A stretch of DNA of 64,000 nucleotides, from positions 62,001 to 126,000 of the forward strand of contig JBDWQJ010000002.1 in NCBI GenBank assembly GCA_039986595.1, given 5' to 3'. Every line of letters starts with the position of its first letter. Position 1 is the stretch's first letter. This DNA comes from Lentilitoribacter sp039986595 (GTDB lineage: Bacteria > Pseudomonadota > Alphaproteobacteria > Rhizobiales > Rhizobiaceae). Under the pieces are notes generated by a model. The model ran no database searches, was not told the origin of the DNA, and was given only the letters and a program-made list of their open reading frames with translations. A program made the translations under genes and the position numbers. Positions 15,884-27,762 of this stretch are shown here, piece by piece.

Positions 15884-17239
15884 ATGGACGGCGCGGGGGA
15901 AAATTCTGAAAGTGAGATGACGGCAAATGCTGCATCTGTTCAGACCCGCGCTGCACGCTTACGATGGTTCATAGTCTTTATCGCCATCGTTTTAATTGGT
16001 GCAATCATTTATTTTTGGACCAATAAGGAAGCTGAAATCACCACCTTACGGGTAGGTACCAGCCCCATTGGAACAGATACTGATAAACTACTCAACGAAG
16101 TAAGCTCTGTTCTTAAACGTCATTCAGATATTTTACGTATCGAAACTATCCAGACCCGTGACCCAAGCGAAAATATTGCAAAGCTCAATAAGGGTGAGAT
16201 TGATTTAGCAGCCATCCGCTCAGATACACCTGTTGTTGCCAGCGTGCAGATGATCGTCAATCTTTATGAAGATTACTTTCAGTTCATCGCCCGTAAAGAC
16301 TTAAACATCAGAACCATAGAAGATTTTGCATCATCAAAGATCATCATCCCACCTGCAGGTACTGATGGTTTTCGCTCGTTCTTTGCCATCATCGATCATT
16401 ACGATATCCCCACAGAAAACATCAAATGGAAAGCGCTGCCATTTCAACAAGCAAAACAGCTGCTGCTCGAAGGGCAAGCGGATGGTGTTTTCACTGTTCG
16501 CTCATTACGCGATCCGGCATTATTAAACCTGTTTGAAGATGCAAATCTGACGAAAAAGCATCTCAATTTCATTCCCATAGATCAAACAGAAGCAATCGCG
16601 CTGAAACGTCCATTTCTTGCAAAAGGCATACTGCCAAAGGGCGCGTTTTCAGGCGCAGAACCTGTTCCAGCCAGAGACATGGAAACACCTGTTGTCAGCC
16701 GCATATTGGTCGCCCGCGATAATGTGCCAGAAGATGCAGTTCGCGAGTTAACTAAAATACTATTTGAACATCGGCTTGACCTTGTGGTGCGCTTTGAGCT
16801 TGCAACAGCAATTACTGCCCCTCAACGAAATGCGGGTTTAACAATCCCATTACACCCAGGCGCGGAGCAATTCTACGACCGTGATGAACCAAATTTCCTG
16901 CAGGAAAATGCCGAGCCATTAGCACTCATCGTCACGCTTTTAACTATATTGATTTCAGGACTTTTCACCCTGCGCGGCAGATTTAATTCTGACCAAAAAA
17001 ATAGAGCTGATGTCTTCAACAAAGAGCTCATCAACATCTCAAGCAATGCATTAAATGCGCAAAATATCAGCGAACTTGATGAACTAACTAGGCAGCTTGA
17101 TGCCATCCTGCAAGAGGTCGTTCATGCGCTTGATACAGATGAAGTGACCGAAGGTGGCTTTCAAAGTTTCTCATTTTTATGGGAAGTTGCGCGACAAAAA
17201 ATAAAAGAACGCAAAAAGACCTTTTTGAAAGGCGCTTAA
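15884..17239 (+). CDS. Membrane-anchored TAXI-family receptor with cytoplasmic tail
   Basis: The protein has up to 451 residues; an ATG at 15917 (MTANAASVQ) with a better ribosome site may be the true start. Instead of a cleavable signal it has a TM helix at about 28-45, then a TAXI-type (TRAP-associated extracytoplasmic immunogenic) solute-binding domain at about 54-340, as in LRVGTSPIGTDTDK and IDLAAIRSDTPV. A second TM helix follows at about 345-363 and an 88-residue charged, helical C-terminal tail that should be cytoplasmic. Ordinary TAXI receptors are soluble or lipid-anchored and serve a TRAP permease; no permease gene is adjacent. The layout resembles a receptor or sensor. It follows argG by six bases. 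Confidence 0.8.
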   Translation: MDGAGENSESEMTANAASVQTRAARLRWFIVFIAIVLIGAIIYFWTNKEAEITTLRVGTSPIGTDTDKLLNEVSSVLKRHSDILRIETIQTRDPSENIAKLNKGEIDLAAIRSDTPVVASVQMIVNLYEDYFQFIARKDLNIRTIEDFASSKIIIPPAGTDGFRSFFAIIDHYDIPTENIKWKALPFQQAKQLLLEGQADGVFTVRSLRDPALLNLFEDANLTKKHLNFIPIDQTEAIALKRPFLAKGILPKGAFSGAEPVPARDMETPVVSRILVARDNVPEDAVRELTKILFEHRLDLVVRFELATAITAPQRNAGLTIPLHPGAEQFYDRDEPNFLQENAEPLALIVTLLTILISGLFTLRGRFNSDQKNRADVFNKELINISSNALNAQNISELDELTRQLDAILQEVVHALDTDEVTEGGFQSFSFLWEVARQKIKERKKTFLKGA

Positions 17240-17286
17240 ATACCTATATGATTTAGATACGTTTTTGACCACAATAGGAACATATC

Positions 17287-19359
17287 TTGTCTGACAATTC
17301 TTCCCAAGCTGATATTTCAAATCTAACCAACTGGAACGGTCCGTTTGACCTACCGCAATTTGAAGCACTGAAAGAGGCTGACTTTAGAACAGCCTTTGAC
17401 ATCACGTTAGAACGTGACAAAGAACAAACGCTTGAAATTGCCAATAATCCAGATGAGCCGACATTTGAGAATACCATTGTCGCATTTGAAGTCATGGATG
17501 CAGGGCTTGGCAAAGTTGCAAGCCTTTTTTATTCACGCGCCGGAAATGATACCGATGATCGCATTAAAGAGATCGAACGTGAAATAGCACCTAAACTGGC
17601 AGCTCATCATTCAGAAATGTCGATGAACCCACAAGCGTTTGCAAGAATTGATGCGCTTTACCAAAAGAGAGATGAACTAAATCTCTCAACGGAAGAGCTT
17701 GAGGTTTTAGAAAATTACTGGCGCGGCTATGTCAAAAATGGCGCCAAACTTGGTGACGAAGACAAAAAACGTCTTGCAGAAATTACATCTGAACTTGCTG
17801 TGCTTTACACAAATTTTGGTCAGAATGTTTTATCAGACAGTAATGATTGGACCCTGCACCTGACCAAGGATGATGAGATTACAGGGCTACCTGACTTTTT
17901 GCTTGATACGTTAAAAGCACAAGCTAAAGAGCGCGGTTTTGATGATGGTTATCTTTTAACATTATCACGTCCCGTTTTGGCACCCTTTATGCAGTTCAGC
18001 ACGCGTCGCGACTTGCGAGAAAAAGCTTACAAAGCCGGAGTTTCTCGTGGCGCTCGCGGCGGTGACACTGACAATGTAGACAACATCAAAAACATTCTAA
18101 AACTCCGCAAAGAAAAAGCTAAGCTACTTGGCTACAAAGACTTTGCTGAAGTGCGCCTTGAAAATACCATGGCGAAATCTGCAGACAACGTGAACCAATT
18201 GCTTCATGATGTTTGGCCACGTGCGTTAGAACGTGCCAAAGAAGAAGAAGCGGAATTGTTATCGATGGCGCAAAAAATGGGCCATAATGATATTATCGAG
18301 CCTTGGGATTGGCGGTTTTATTCTGAAAAACTACGTGAGAAAAAATTTGATTTCTCAGAAGCTGAGCTCAAACCATATTTCCAACTTGATCAAATGATTG
18401 ATGCAAGCTTTGATGTCGCAAACCGCCTGTTTGGTCTAACGTTTAAACAACGCGATGACATCGCACCTCATCATCCAGATGCAAAAGTATTTGAAGTCTT
18501 TGATCCAAACGGCAAAACAAAAGCCATCTTCATTGCTGACTATTTTGCACGACCGTCAAAACGCTCTGGGGCTTGGATGAGCGCCTATCAAAGCCAACAC
18601 AAGCTTAAAACAATTGATGGCAAGAACGGCAAAATGCCATTCATCTACAACATCATGAATTTTGCCAAACCAGCAGAAGGTGAACCTGCACTCTTATCTG
18701 CAGATGACGCCCGCACTTTATTCCACGAATTTGGTCATGCACTGCACGGCATCTTATCCGATGTTGTTTATCCAAGTGTATCTGGAACATCCGTATCGCG
18801 TGATTTTGTAGAACTTCCATCGCAGCTTTATGAACACTGGCTCACTGTTCCAGAGATCTTACAAAAGCATGCAACACATTATAAAACAGGTGAAGCAATC
18901 CCCGCGGAATTGGTTGATAAGCTGATCAAATCACAAACTTTCAATAATGGTTATGAAACACTTGGCTATTGCGCAAGCTCGCTTGTTGATATTGCGTTTC
19001 ATACAGCTGATGAGGTTGAAAATCCGCTCAAATTCCAAGAAGAGCTTTTAGAAAAACTACAAATGCCACATGCGGTTTCAATGTATCACCGTGCACCACA
19101 TTTCTTACACGTCTTCTCAAGTGAAGGATATGCAGCAGGCTATTATTCTTACATGTGGTCTGAAGTCTTGGATTCAGATGCATTTGCAGCGTTTGAAGAA
19201 ACAGACAATCCGTTTAATCCGGAGCTTGCAAAACTGCTACATGATCACATCTATTCGAAAGGCGGCTCTGAGAAACCGGAAGTGCTTTATGAGAAATTCC
19301 GCGGCAGAATGCCATCACCTGAAGCGATGATCAAAAAACGTGGTCTTGAAACTGCATAA
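17287..19359 (+). CDS. M3-family oligopeptidase / peptidyl-dipeptidase (Dcp-like)
   Basis: The protein has 690 residues and starts at TTG (17287) after an AGGAAC ribosome site. The zinc site HEFGH lies at about 480-484 in ARTLFHEFGHALHGIL, with the third ligand region further on; SSEGYAAGYYSYMWSEVLDSDAF near the C-terminus is typical of Dcp/oligopeptidase A. These cytosolic enzymes finish degradation of short peptides. The length fits the family (about 680-690). It is preceded by the TAXI-protein gene (47-base gap) and followed by an aldo/keto reductase gene, suggesting only loose linkage. Confidence 0.92.
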   Translation: MSDNSSQADISNLTNWNGPFDLPQFEALKEADFRTAFDITLERDKEQTLEIANNPDEPTFENTIVAFEVMDAGLGKVASLFYSRAGNDTDDRIKEIEREIAPKLAAHHSEMSMNPQAFARIDALYQKRDELNLSTEELEVLENYWRGYVKNGAKLGDEDKKRLAEITSELAVLYTNFGQNVLSDSNDWTLHLTKDDEITGLPDFLLDTLKAQAKERGFDDGYLLTLSRPVLAPFMQFSTRRDLREKAYKAGVSRGARGGDTDNVDNIKNILKLRKEKAKLLGYKDFAEVRLENTMAKSADNVNQLLHDVWPRALERAKEEEAELLSMAQKMGHNDIIEPWDWRFYSEKLREKKFDFSEAELKPYFQLDQMIDASFDVANRLFGLTFKQRDDIAPHHPDAKVFEVFDPNGKTKAIFIADYFARPSKRSGAWMSAYQSQHKLKTIDGKNGKMPFIYNIMNFAKPAEGEPALLSADDARTLFHEFGHALHGILSDVVYPSVSGTSVSRDFVELPSQLYEHWLTVPEILQKHATHYKTGEAIPAELVDKLIKSQTFNNGYETLGYCASSLVDIAFHTADEVENPLKFQEELLEKLQMPHAVSMYHRAPHFLHVFSSEGYAAGYYSYMWSEVLDSDAFAAFEETDNPFNPELAKLLHDHIYSKGGSEKPEVLYEKFRGRMPSPEAMIKKRGLETA

Positions 19360-19380
19360 GTCAATTTATTGGGGGAAATC

Positions 19381-20373
19381 ATGAAACAACGCCAATTAGG
19401 ACAAGATGGTCCAATGGTCGGGGCTATCGGCTTGGGATGCATGTCCATTGCAGGATTTTATGGTGCATGTGATGTCAAAACCGCACATGCAACGCTTGCA
19501 AAGGCGCATGAAATTGGGATGACGCATTTAGATACCGCCAAAATTTACGGCGACGGTATTTCAGAAAACATTATCGGAGATTTCTTAAAAGATAATCCAG
19601 ATAAGAAATTCACCATCGCGACCAAGGGCGGGATAAACACCACGCCACCAAGAAGCTTTGATAACTCAGAAAAATATTTAACGGAATGTCTTGAGGGCTC
19701 GTTAAAGCGCCTGGGCGTTGATTATGTCGATCTTTATTATATTCACCGCCGCGACCAAAATATCCCAATTGAGGATGTGATGGAAACCTTGGTCAAATTT
19801 ATCGATCAGGGTAAAATCGGATCCATCGGGCTTTCCGAAATTTCGCCTGCAACACTCGAACGTGCCAGCGCTGTTCATCCTGTTGCAGCGGTGCAGAATG
19901 AATATTCTCTTTGGACCCGCCAACCAGAACTTGGCCTCATTCAAGCATGTAATCGTTTGGGGACAACATTTGTGCCGTTTTCACCCGTTGGACGCGGCAT
20001 TTTAACAGATCATGCAGCAAATTTGGACGTCAGCGCTTACGCAGATAACCACTTCATGAAAACAAATCCGCGTTTCATGGAGCCTAATTTTTCTGCCAAC
20101 CAGAAAAAGATAGATCATTTCAGAGCTTACGCGGCTGATAAAAATATTAGCACAGCAGGCTTGGCAATCGCTTGGACCCTAGCTCAGGATGATCATTCTA
20201 TCCCAATTCCGGGCACCCGCACGGTTGAACATCTGTTGGAATGCGCACAAGGTGCAGAGATCACACTATCGACGGATGAACTCGCCGAAATTGAAGAGAT
20301 CCTTCCTGTTGGCTTTGCCCATGGCAGTCGGTATTCCGATCAACAAAAGGCTGGTCCTGAAGATTATTGCTAA
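19381..20373 (+). CDS. Aldo/keto reductase
   Basis: The 330-residue protein starts at MKQRQLGQDGPMVGAIGLG after a GGGGGAAA ribosome site. The AKR catalytic elements are present: Asp in HLDTAKIYGDG with the catalytic Tyr (about residue 60), the Lys in FTIATKGG, and the His in DLYYIHRRD. The NADPH-binding end contains IPIPGTRTVEHLLEC. It reduces aldehydes or ketones; the substrate is not predictable. It starts 21 bases after the M3 peptidase gene in the same direction. Confidence 0.92.
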   Translation: MKQRQLGQDGPMVGAIGLGCMSIAGFYGACDVKTAHATLAKAHEIGMTHLDTAKIYGDGISENIIGDFLKDNPDKKFTIATKGGINTTPPRSFDNSEKYLTECLEGSLKRLGVDYVDLYYIHRRDQNIPIEDVMETLVKFIDQGKIGSIGLSEISPATLERASAVHPVAAVQNEYSLWTRQPELGLIQACNRLGTTFVPFSPVGRGILTDHAANLDVSAYADNHFMKTNPRFMEPNFSANQKKIDHFRAYAADKNISTAGLAIAWTLAQDDHSIPIPGTRTVEHLLECAQGAEITLSTDELAEIEEILPVGFAHGSRYSDQQKAGPEDYC

Positions 20374-20478
20374 CTTTTTGTCAGCTTTAAATGATCAAAA
20401 TATAGTGTAATTCATTGCGCTGGTAACCATTCCAACGAATTAGGCCTTTTGTTTTTGGCAAAAACCGTGTATCGAGCG

Positions 20479-20501
20479 CCCAAGAGGCGTTGCTGCTTGG
20501 G
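20479..20501 (+). promoter_or_regulatory. Hairpin in the typA leader
   Basis: CCCAAG (20479-20484) pairs with CTTGGG (20496-20501) around an 11-base loop, about 70 bases upstream of the typA start. It could belong to a structured 5' leader; no known element is recognised. Confidence 0.3.
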
Positions 20502-20570
20502 AATTATTCCCGCCGATGCTCAAGAGATTTAACCATATATAGCCAATTCTCCCTAAAAGGCACACACAAA

Positions 20571-22385
<1,815 letters not shown>

Positions 22386-22410
22386 GCACCGTTTTCCAGC
22401 TTAATTCTGA

Positions 22411-22448
22411 ACCGCCCATAGTTATGAAACTGTGGGCGGTTTTTTTTA
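22411..22448 (+). terminator. Intrinsic terminator after typA
   Basis: ACCGCCCATAGTT and AACTGTGGGCGGT form a 13-base stem (one G-U pair) with a 4-base loop, followed by seven T residues. It ends the typA transcript. Confidence 0.93.
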
Positions 22449-22498
22449 ATTTAAAAAAATCCTTTATAAATGGTTAAAAATGTCTTTTACTAAGCGCC

Positions 22499-23005
22499 AT
22501 GGATGCATTGACGATAGACATACGCCCCGCAGAACCTGAGGATACTTGGCAGGTCGCACAGACGCACCGCCTCTCCTGGGAAGGCGCATATAAAGGTATG
22601 CTACCGCATAAATCTTTGCGCGAAATGTTTGAGCGTCGGAATGCTAACTGGTGGGGACGTGCGATAAATGGATCGGCGAACGTTCTTGTGTTGGATGTTG
22701 GTAACGTGATCGCAGGCTACACCACTCTTGGCGTGAACCGCGTTAAAGAACTTAGCCAACAAGGCGAGATCTATGAGCTGTATTTAAGACCAGAATTTCA
22801 AGGTGTTGGCCTGGGGCAGAAACTTTTCACAGAGTCCCGCAGGTTCCTAAATAGCTTAGGGCATCAAGGTTGCGTTGTATGGAGCCTTGATGAGAATACT
22901 GGTGCAAAACAGTTTTACAAAGCCATGGGCGGGCAAAAAATCGCTTCTGGTCATGAGACCTTCGACGACAAACGCTTTGCCAAAATAGCTTACGCCTGGT
23001 CGTAG
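22499..23005 (+). CDS. GNAT-family N-acetyltransferase
   Basis: The 168-residue protein shows the GNAT fold: an N-terminal IDIRPAEPEDTWQVAQTHR, then the acetyl-CoA-binding motif A, LYLRPEFQGVGLGQKLFTE (about 95-113), where Q-x-x-G-x-G/A is conserved, and the C-terminal ENTGAKQFYKAMGG. It should transfer an acetyl group to an amine; the target is unknown. It stands alone after the typA terminator and before ppa. Confidence 0.88.
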   Translation: MDALTIDIRPAEPEDTWQVAQTHRLSWEGAYKGMLPHKSLREMFERRNANWWGRAINGSANVLVLDVGNVIAGYTTLGVNRVKELSQQGEIYELYLRPEFQGVGLGQKLFTESRRFLNSLGHQGCVVWSLDENTGAKQFYKAMGGQKIASGHETFDDKRFAKIAYAWS

Positions 23006-23216
23006 CACATAGTGTTTACAGCTTCATATTACAATTAAACGCAAGTATTGGCACAAAATTGCACTCTAAGGTGCTTTCAGCCTTTACAAATTTATTTTGC
23101 AGCGCAATAAACCGTTCAAACTTATTTAAACAACATCTCGTATGTGATGATCACTGACTTGCTTTTTATAGCGATGAAACGATCAAAAAATACAAGAATT
23201 AAATTGGAGCTGCTAC

Positions 23217-23744
23217 ATGCGCATCGACGCTATTAAAATTGGGAACAATCCACCAGAAGACGTCAACGTTATTATTGAAGTCCCAGTTGGTGGTCACCCA
23301 ATCAAATACGAATTGGACAAAGAATCTGGTACACTCGTCGTAGACCGTTTTTTGTATACACCAATGACATATCCAGGCAATTACGGTTTCGTGCCGCATA
23401 CGCTTTCAGATGATGGTGACCCAATTGATGTTTTGGTATGCAACACGCGCCCGCTTATTCCAGGCTGTGTGATCAATGTACGCCCGGTCGGCGTTCTTGT
23501 TATGGAAGACAATTCTGGTGAAGACGAGAAAATTATCGCAGTTCCTTCAGCAGAACTTACAAAACGCTATGACAATGTAAACGACATTTCAGATATGCCG
23601 GAAATCACATTGCAACAGATCGAACACTTCTTTGAGCACTATAAAGATCTAGAGCCTGGTAAATGGGTTAAGATCGGCGACTGGCAAAACGCAGACCGCG
23701 CCAAGGAACTTATCGTAACAGCAATTGAACGCGCTAAGTCTTAG
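23217..23744 (+). CDS. ppa: Inorganic pyrophosphatase (family I)
   Basis: The 175-residue protein starts at MRIDAIKIGN with a GGAG ribosome site. Family I landmarks are present: the catalytic stretch YPGNYGFVPHTLSDDGDPIDVLV (about 55-77, with the D-x-D-P-x-D signature) and EHYKDLEPGKWVKIGDW near the C-terminus. It hydrolyses pyrophosphate in the cytosol and pulls biosynthetic reactions forward. The 210 bases upstream are AT-rich and hold no gene. Confidence 0.97.
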   Translation: MRIDAIKIGNNPPEDVNVIIEVPVGGHPIKYELDKESGTLVVDRFLYTPMTYPGNYGFVPHTLSDDGDPIDVLVCNTRPLIPGCVINVRPVGVLVMEDNSGEDEKIIAVPSAELTKRYDNVNDISDMPEITLQQIEHFFEHYKDLEPGKWVKIGDWQNADRAKELIVTAIERAKS

Positions 23745-23803
23745 TCTAGATAACGTGTTCTGATGCTCACACTGCATTGTTAATTCATGCAGAGGCATAA
23801 AAC

Positions 23804-23833
23804 AAAAAAGCGGCTTTAACAGCCGCTTTTTTT
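23804..23833. terminator. Bidirectional terminator between ppa and yggT
   Basis: AAAAAAGCGGCT and AGCCGCTTTTTT form a 12-base stem with a 5-base loop. T-runs on both strands allow it to end both converging genes. Confidence 0.93.
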
Positions 23834-23854
23834 AATGACTAATTTCAAGTTCGC

Positions 23855-24145
23855 TTACATGAACATTGGACGGATTGTGGTCGCCAAAAATATACGCAAG
23901 AAATAAATGCCGAACAACAAGGCAATTGGTGACAAATCAAGACCGCCAAGATTAGGCAGGATATTCCGAATTGGCCGTAAGACTGGCTCAGTTAACTTGA
24001 ACAAAAAGTCGCCAATCATACCAACAAATTGGTTACCCGAGTTCACCACGTTAAAAGCGTATAGCCATGAAAAAATAACACTACCAATGACGATCCAAGT
24101 ATAGAATCCCAAAATCGCATCTAGTGTGGCAAAAACAGCAATCAT
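23855..24145 (-). CDS. YggT-family integral membrane protein
   Basis: The 96-residue protein has two hydrophobic stretches (about 5-30 and 66-90) separated by the family's conserved segment LTEPVLRPIRNILPNLGGLDLSPI. YggT proteins are small inner-membrane proteins linked by genetics to osmotic stress, cell division or photosystem assembly in different lineages; the mechanism is unclear. It converges on ppa through a shared terminator. Confidence 0.92.
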   Translation of the reverse strand: MIAVFATLDAILGFYTWIVIGSVIFSWLYAFNVVNSGNQFVGMIGDFLFKLTEPVLRPIRNILPNLGGLDLSPIALLFGIYFLRIFLATTIRPMFM

Positions 24146-24287
24146 TTATATCTCCGTTTTTCGTTCGATCATGTCGCACAGAATTGCGACAAACAAACAA
24201 ATCTAGTCCAAGTAATTTATTATAGCTATGTAGTGATTTGCAATACGGACAGCAAGAGCAATTAAAAAATATGGTTTATACGTAAAA

Positions 24288-26816
24288 CTATGCGTGTTTC
24301 GCCGTTACTGATTTCCCGTTTTGCTCATTAAGCCAGTTTGATATTTTTGTATTTAACATCTCAGGCGAAATCGGCTTGGTCATATAATCATCCATTCCCG
24401 CATCTCGGCAATTTTGCTCATCAGTTTTCATAGCGTGTGCAGTAACCGCAATGATTGGCGTATGAGGTAATCCCTCAGCTTCTTCGATACGGCGAATTTC
24501 CCTGGTTGCCTCATGTCCATTCATATGAGGCATAGAAACATCCATCACAATGACTTTAGGGGATTTCTCACGCCATAAAGCTACTGCTTCTCGTCCATCA
24601 TTTGCAATTTCAAAATCAAAGTCGTTTTGCTTGAGTGCTTCGGAAAAAACAATTTGATTAACCGGGTTATCTTCAGCGACGAGTACAGTTAGACGTGGTT
24701 GTTCTGGCTCTTGCAAGTTTGCATTGTGTGAAATATCTAGGACATGCGAATGAGCTATCGGCGCAGTGTCCGTTGGTGCAGGCTTTTGTTCGATAACAGG
24801 ATCAACAAACTTAGAATTCTGCAATTCTTTTTGTTGCTGGTTAGCCAATAAGAACTGCTGCCTCTTATGCTTATTCAAAATAGAGTCAATTGTTGACTTT
24901 AGTAGCTTACTGCGCGCTGGTTTTGACACATGCCCTTCGATATGAGCGTTAGAAAGCTGTTCTAATTCATCCGCCTGATCGACAGATGACAAGATCAAAA
25001 TGGGGGTATTTGAGATGCCATGTGCTGCACGTATAGCTTTCACAACATCAGCACCGTTCATATCAGGCATGTGGAAGTCAAGAACAACAAGATCAACCGG
25101 GGCCTGATGCTGTTGATGTGCATATTCCAAGAACTTAATACCAATAGGCCCTGATTCAACCGCAACACATTCATGCCCCCAACCTGTCAGTTGTTCGGTC
25201 AAGATTGTTCTGTTGATCGCATTATCATCAACAACCAATACTCTCGCATCAGAAACGCTGATATTGGCGCCTGCTGGATCAGTTTTGGTATCCGCTTCAA
25301 TTGGTAGATCAATCGTAAAATTAAAGTTTGAACCATAGTTTAGTCGGCTAGATACACGAATTTTACCACCCATCAAGGCAACCAAACGTGCTGAAATCGC
25401 GAGCCCTAATCCAGTTCCTTCATGTTTGCGGGTCGTAGAGCCATCAACCTGACTAAACTTTTCAAAAACGTGAGTAACGCGATCCTCTGGGATGCCAATC
25501 CCTGTATCTTCAATTTCAATTTTAATTTGGGCTGTCTGAGCACCAGCTTCATCATCAATAATTTTACAAGTTGTGCGCACTAAAACATGACCAACTTCTG
25601 TAAATTTAACAGCATTACCAATTAAATTGGTGAGAATTTGACGTAATCGACCGCTATCACCCATCACCATTTCAGGCGTATTTGGGTCTATACCAAGAAT
25701 GAGTTCGATGTTTTTCTCTGCAGCTCTGGAACTCATAAGCGCGCCAACATCTTCAATAGATTCAACCAAATTAAACGGCGCTTCGATAAGCTTTAACTGA
25801 GCGGCTTCAATTTTTGAGAAATCCAAAATGTCGTTGATGATGGTTAGGAGTGCATTACCGGATTTGATAATAACATCAGCAAACGTTTTTTGGCGTGTGT
25901 CCAATTCCGTCTTGGACAATAATTCAGCCATTCCCAAGACACCGTTCATCGGCGTTCTAATCTCATGGCTCATTGTCGCTAAAAATTCAGATTTAGCTTT
26001 GTCAGCAGCTTGTGCTTTTTCAAGCGCTTTATTTGCTTCCTCAGTTTTGGCATTTAATTTAGAAAATAATCTTCTAAGAATAATATCGACAGGTAAGAAC
26101 ACAAAAAGCGCTAAGCATATCAACGTGAATATGCTCATGATCAAAACTTCTTTTTGCATCTGCGATTGCTGTTCAACAAAACGCGAAAGATACGATTTTA
26201 GAAAACTCTGTGTGTCATTGATGCGTGGTTTTAGAAAGTCATCAAAACGTTTTACAAACATATCAGCAGCATTGTGCATATGCGCTTCAGATTTCGCAGA
26301 TCGCATATAAACGTCATTGGTAACACTCTTAAACACAGAAAATGGCTTTGAAGCATCAATGAAGATCTCTTCGCGGCTGAATTCTGCTCTAAACTCTGAC
26401 GGTGCTTTGCTCCATAGTCGCTCTAGAACTTTTATCTGTTCAAATAGAACACTTAGATCGACGAGCTGTATTCGTCGTGCAACTTGAATTTTCTTTGCAG
26501 GCTCTGCAGTTTTATAAAATACTTCTTGCTCTTGCTCGGTAAGGCCAGCGGTTCGCTCATCAACAGCGTCAGCTGAAAACACACGCGTTAAAATCCCCGC
26601 CCGTTTGGCGGCATCTGAAAACCCTGTACTGATTTTGCCAAACTGATTAGACAATGCAATCATATTTTGAATACGGGTTTCATTTTCCTTTTGCTCAAAA
26701 TAAATTTGAGAGCTCATGTAACCCATAATAATAAGCGCAGCAACATAGCTCACACGCAGCCACATCATGGATTTGCGAGCACTTTTCAGAGCATCATCAT
26801 CTACTGGTTTTCTCAT
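24288..26816 (-). CDS. Hybrid sensor histidine kinase with two receiver domains
   Basis: The 842-residue protein has TM helix 1 at about 19-40, a helical periplasmic region at 41-220, and TM helix 2 at about 222-244. A HisKA domain follows with His284 (ATMSHEIRTPMNG), then an ATPase domain with N box NLIGNAVKFT (397-406) and G boxes near 440 and 468. Receiver 1 (about 525-647) carries phospho-acceptor Asp580 in VVLDFHMPDMNG, and receiver 2 (about 709-830) carries Asp759 in VIVMDVSMPHMNG. No histidine phosphotransfer domain is present, so output must go through a separate Hpt protein or another regulator. The sensed signal is unknown. It stands alone between yggT and the rhomboid gene. Confidence 0.92.
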   Translation of the reverse strand: MRKPVDDDALKSARKSMMWLRVSYVAALIIMGYMSSQIYFEQKENETRIQNMIALSNQFGKISTGFSDAAKRAGILTRVFSADAVDERTAGLTEQEQEVFYKTAEPAKKIQVARRIQLVDLSVLFEQIKVLERLWSKAPSEFRAEFSREEIFIDASKPFSVFKSVTNDVYMRSAKSEAHMHNAADMFVKRFDDFLKPRINDTQSFLKSYLSRFVEQQSQMQKEVLIMSIFTLICLALFVFLPVDIILRRLFSKLNAKTEEANKALEKAQAADKAKSEFLATMSHEIRTPMNGVLGMAELLSKTELDTRQKTFADVIIKSGNALLTIINDILDFSKIEAAQLKLIEAPFNLVESIEDVGALMSSRAAEKNIELILGIDPNTPEMVMGDSGRLRQILTNLIGNAVKFTEVGHVLVRTTCKIIDDEAGAQTAQIKIEIEDTGIGIPEDRVTHVFEKFSQVDGSTTRKHEGTGLGLAISARLVALMGGKIRVSSRLNYGSNFNFTIDLPIEADTKTDPAGANISVSDARVLVVDDNAINRTILTEQLTGWGHECVAVESGPIGIKFLEYAHQQHQAPVDLVVLDFHMPDMNGADVVKAIRAAHGISNTPILILSSVDQADELEQLSNAHIEGHVSKPARSKLLKSTIDSILNKHKRQQFLLANQQQKELQNSKFVDPVIEQKPAPTDTAPIAHSHVLDISHNANLQEPEQPRLTVLVAEDNPVNQIVFSEALKQNDFDFEIANDGREAVALWREKSPKVIVMDVSMPHMNGHEATREIRRIEEAEGLPHTPIIAVTAHAMKTDEQNCRDAGMDDYMTKPISPEMLNTKISNWLNEQNGKSVTAKHA

Positions 26817-26968
26817 ACGCTACACCTAAAACCGGAAAATATCCGAGCAGTTTAGGTGTTTTATATTAATGATCTGTTATTTATAATTCCAAGAAAGCGC
26901 ATGTCTAATGGTAAGGAATTGCAATTTATGCAGCTTTTAACGTTCAAAACATAAGCTTCAGAACGTGA

Positions 26969-27679
26969 TCAATCATTCACAGTGACTGGCGAGACTTTTG
27001 CAAATAATCGCACACCCTTACGCTTCATTAAAACAATCAAAACAGCACCTGCAACAATGCCACCGACATGACCACCCCAAGCAACTTGCCCATCGCTATC
27101 ATATATCAACATAAAAAACTGAAATAAGATCCATAAAGTGAGTGCCAAATAACTTGGCAATGGGAGCGGAATTCGGCCAAATGCTAATATCCAAATCCGG
27201 ACTCGAGGGTGTAAAAGCAGATATGCCGACACCATGCCCGATGCAGCACCTGATGCTCCAATGAGCGGGCTATCAGAGCTAGGGTCTAAAAGACCGTGGG
27301 CAAAGGCACCTGCCGCTGCGCACAAAAGATAGAATATCAAAAATCTAAAATGCCCCAGCGCATCCTCAACATTGTCGCTGAAAATCCACAGGAATGCCAT
27401 ATTACCAGCTAGATGGATAAAACCACCATGCACAAAAGAATAGCTAATGGATGTGAACCATGGAGGAAAGATTGCCAAATCAGGTGAAAGTTCTTTGATA
27501 TCAAAGGCAACAGAAGGGATATAGCCATAACCCAATACGATTTGCTCACTGAAATCACTGCGCTCGCCTGACAGCCACATCACAACCCACATACCAACAT
27601 TTAATATGATAAGAATGAGCGTTACCCATTGGAAACGAATATGTTCCAAATCATTCTGATCATATAATGGTATGAACAT
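26969..27679 (-). CDS. Rhomboid-family intramembrane serine protease
   Basis: The 236-residue protein has about six TM helices. The catalytic serine is in LIGASGAASGMVSAY (G-x-S-G) and the catalytic histidine in the last helix, WGGHVGGIVAGAVL; the helix-2 motif HLAGNMAFLWIF is also conserved. Rhomboids cut membrane proteins within the bilayer. The protein starts MFIPLYDQNDLEHIRFQWVT, the common alphaproteobacterial opening. Its substrate is unknown. Confidence 0.92.
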   Translation of the reverse strand: MFIPLYDQNDLEHIRFQWVTLILIILNVGMWVVMWLSGERSDFSEQIVLGYGYIPSVAFDIKELSPDLAIFPPWFTSISYSFVHGGFIHLAGNMAFLWIFSDNVEDALGHFRFLIFYLLCAAAGAFAHGLLDPSSDSPLIGASGAASGMVSAYLLLHPRVRIWILAFGRIPLPLPSYLALTLWILFQFFMLIYDSDGQVAWGGHVGGIVAGAVLIVLMKRKGVRLFAKVSPVTVND

Positions 27680-27762
27680 TCACGTGTTTCCTGCATCTCG
27701 TAGCGAGCACAGTAAACTATCAATTATGAATATTGAAGTTATTTATGGTTGCGATACCGAGT

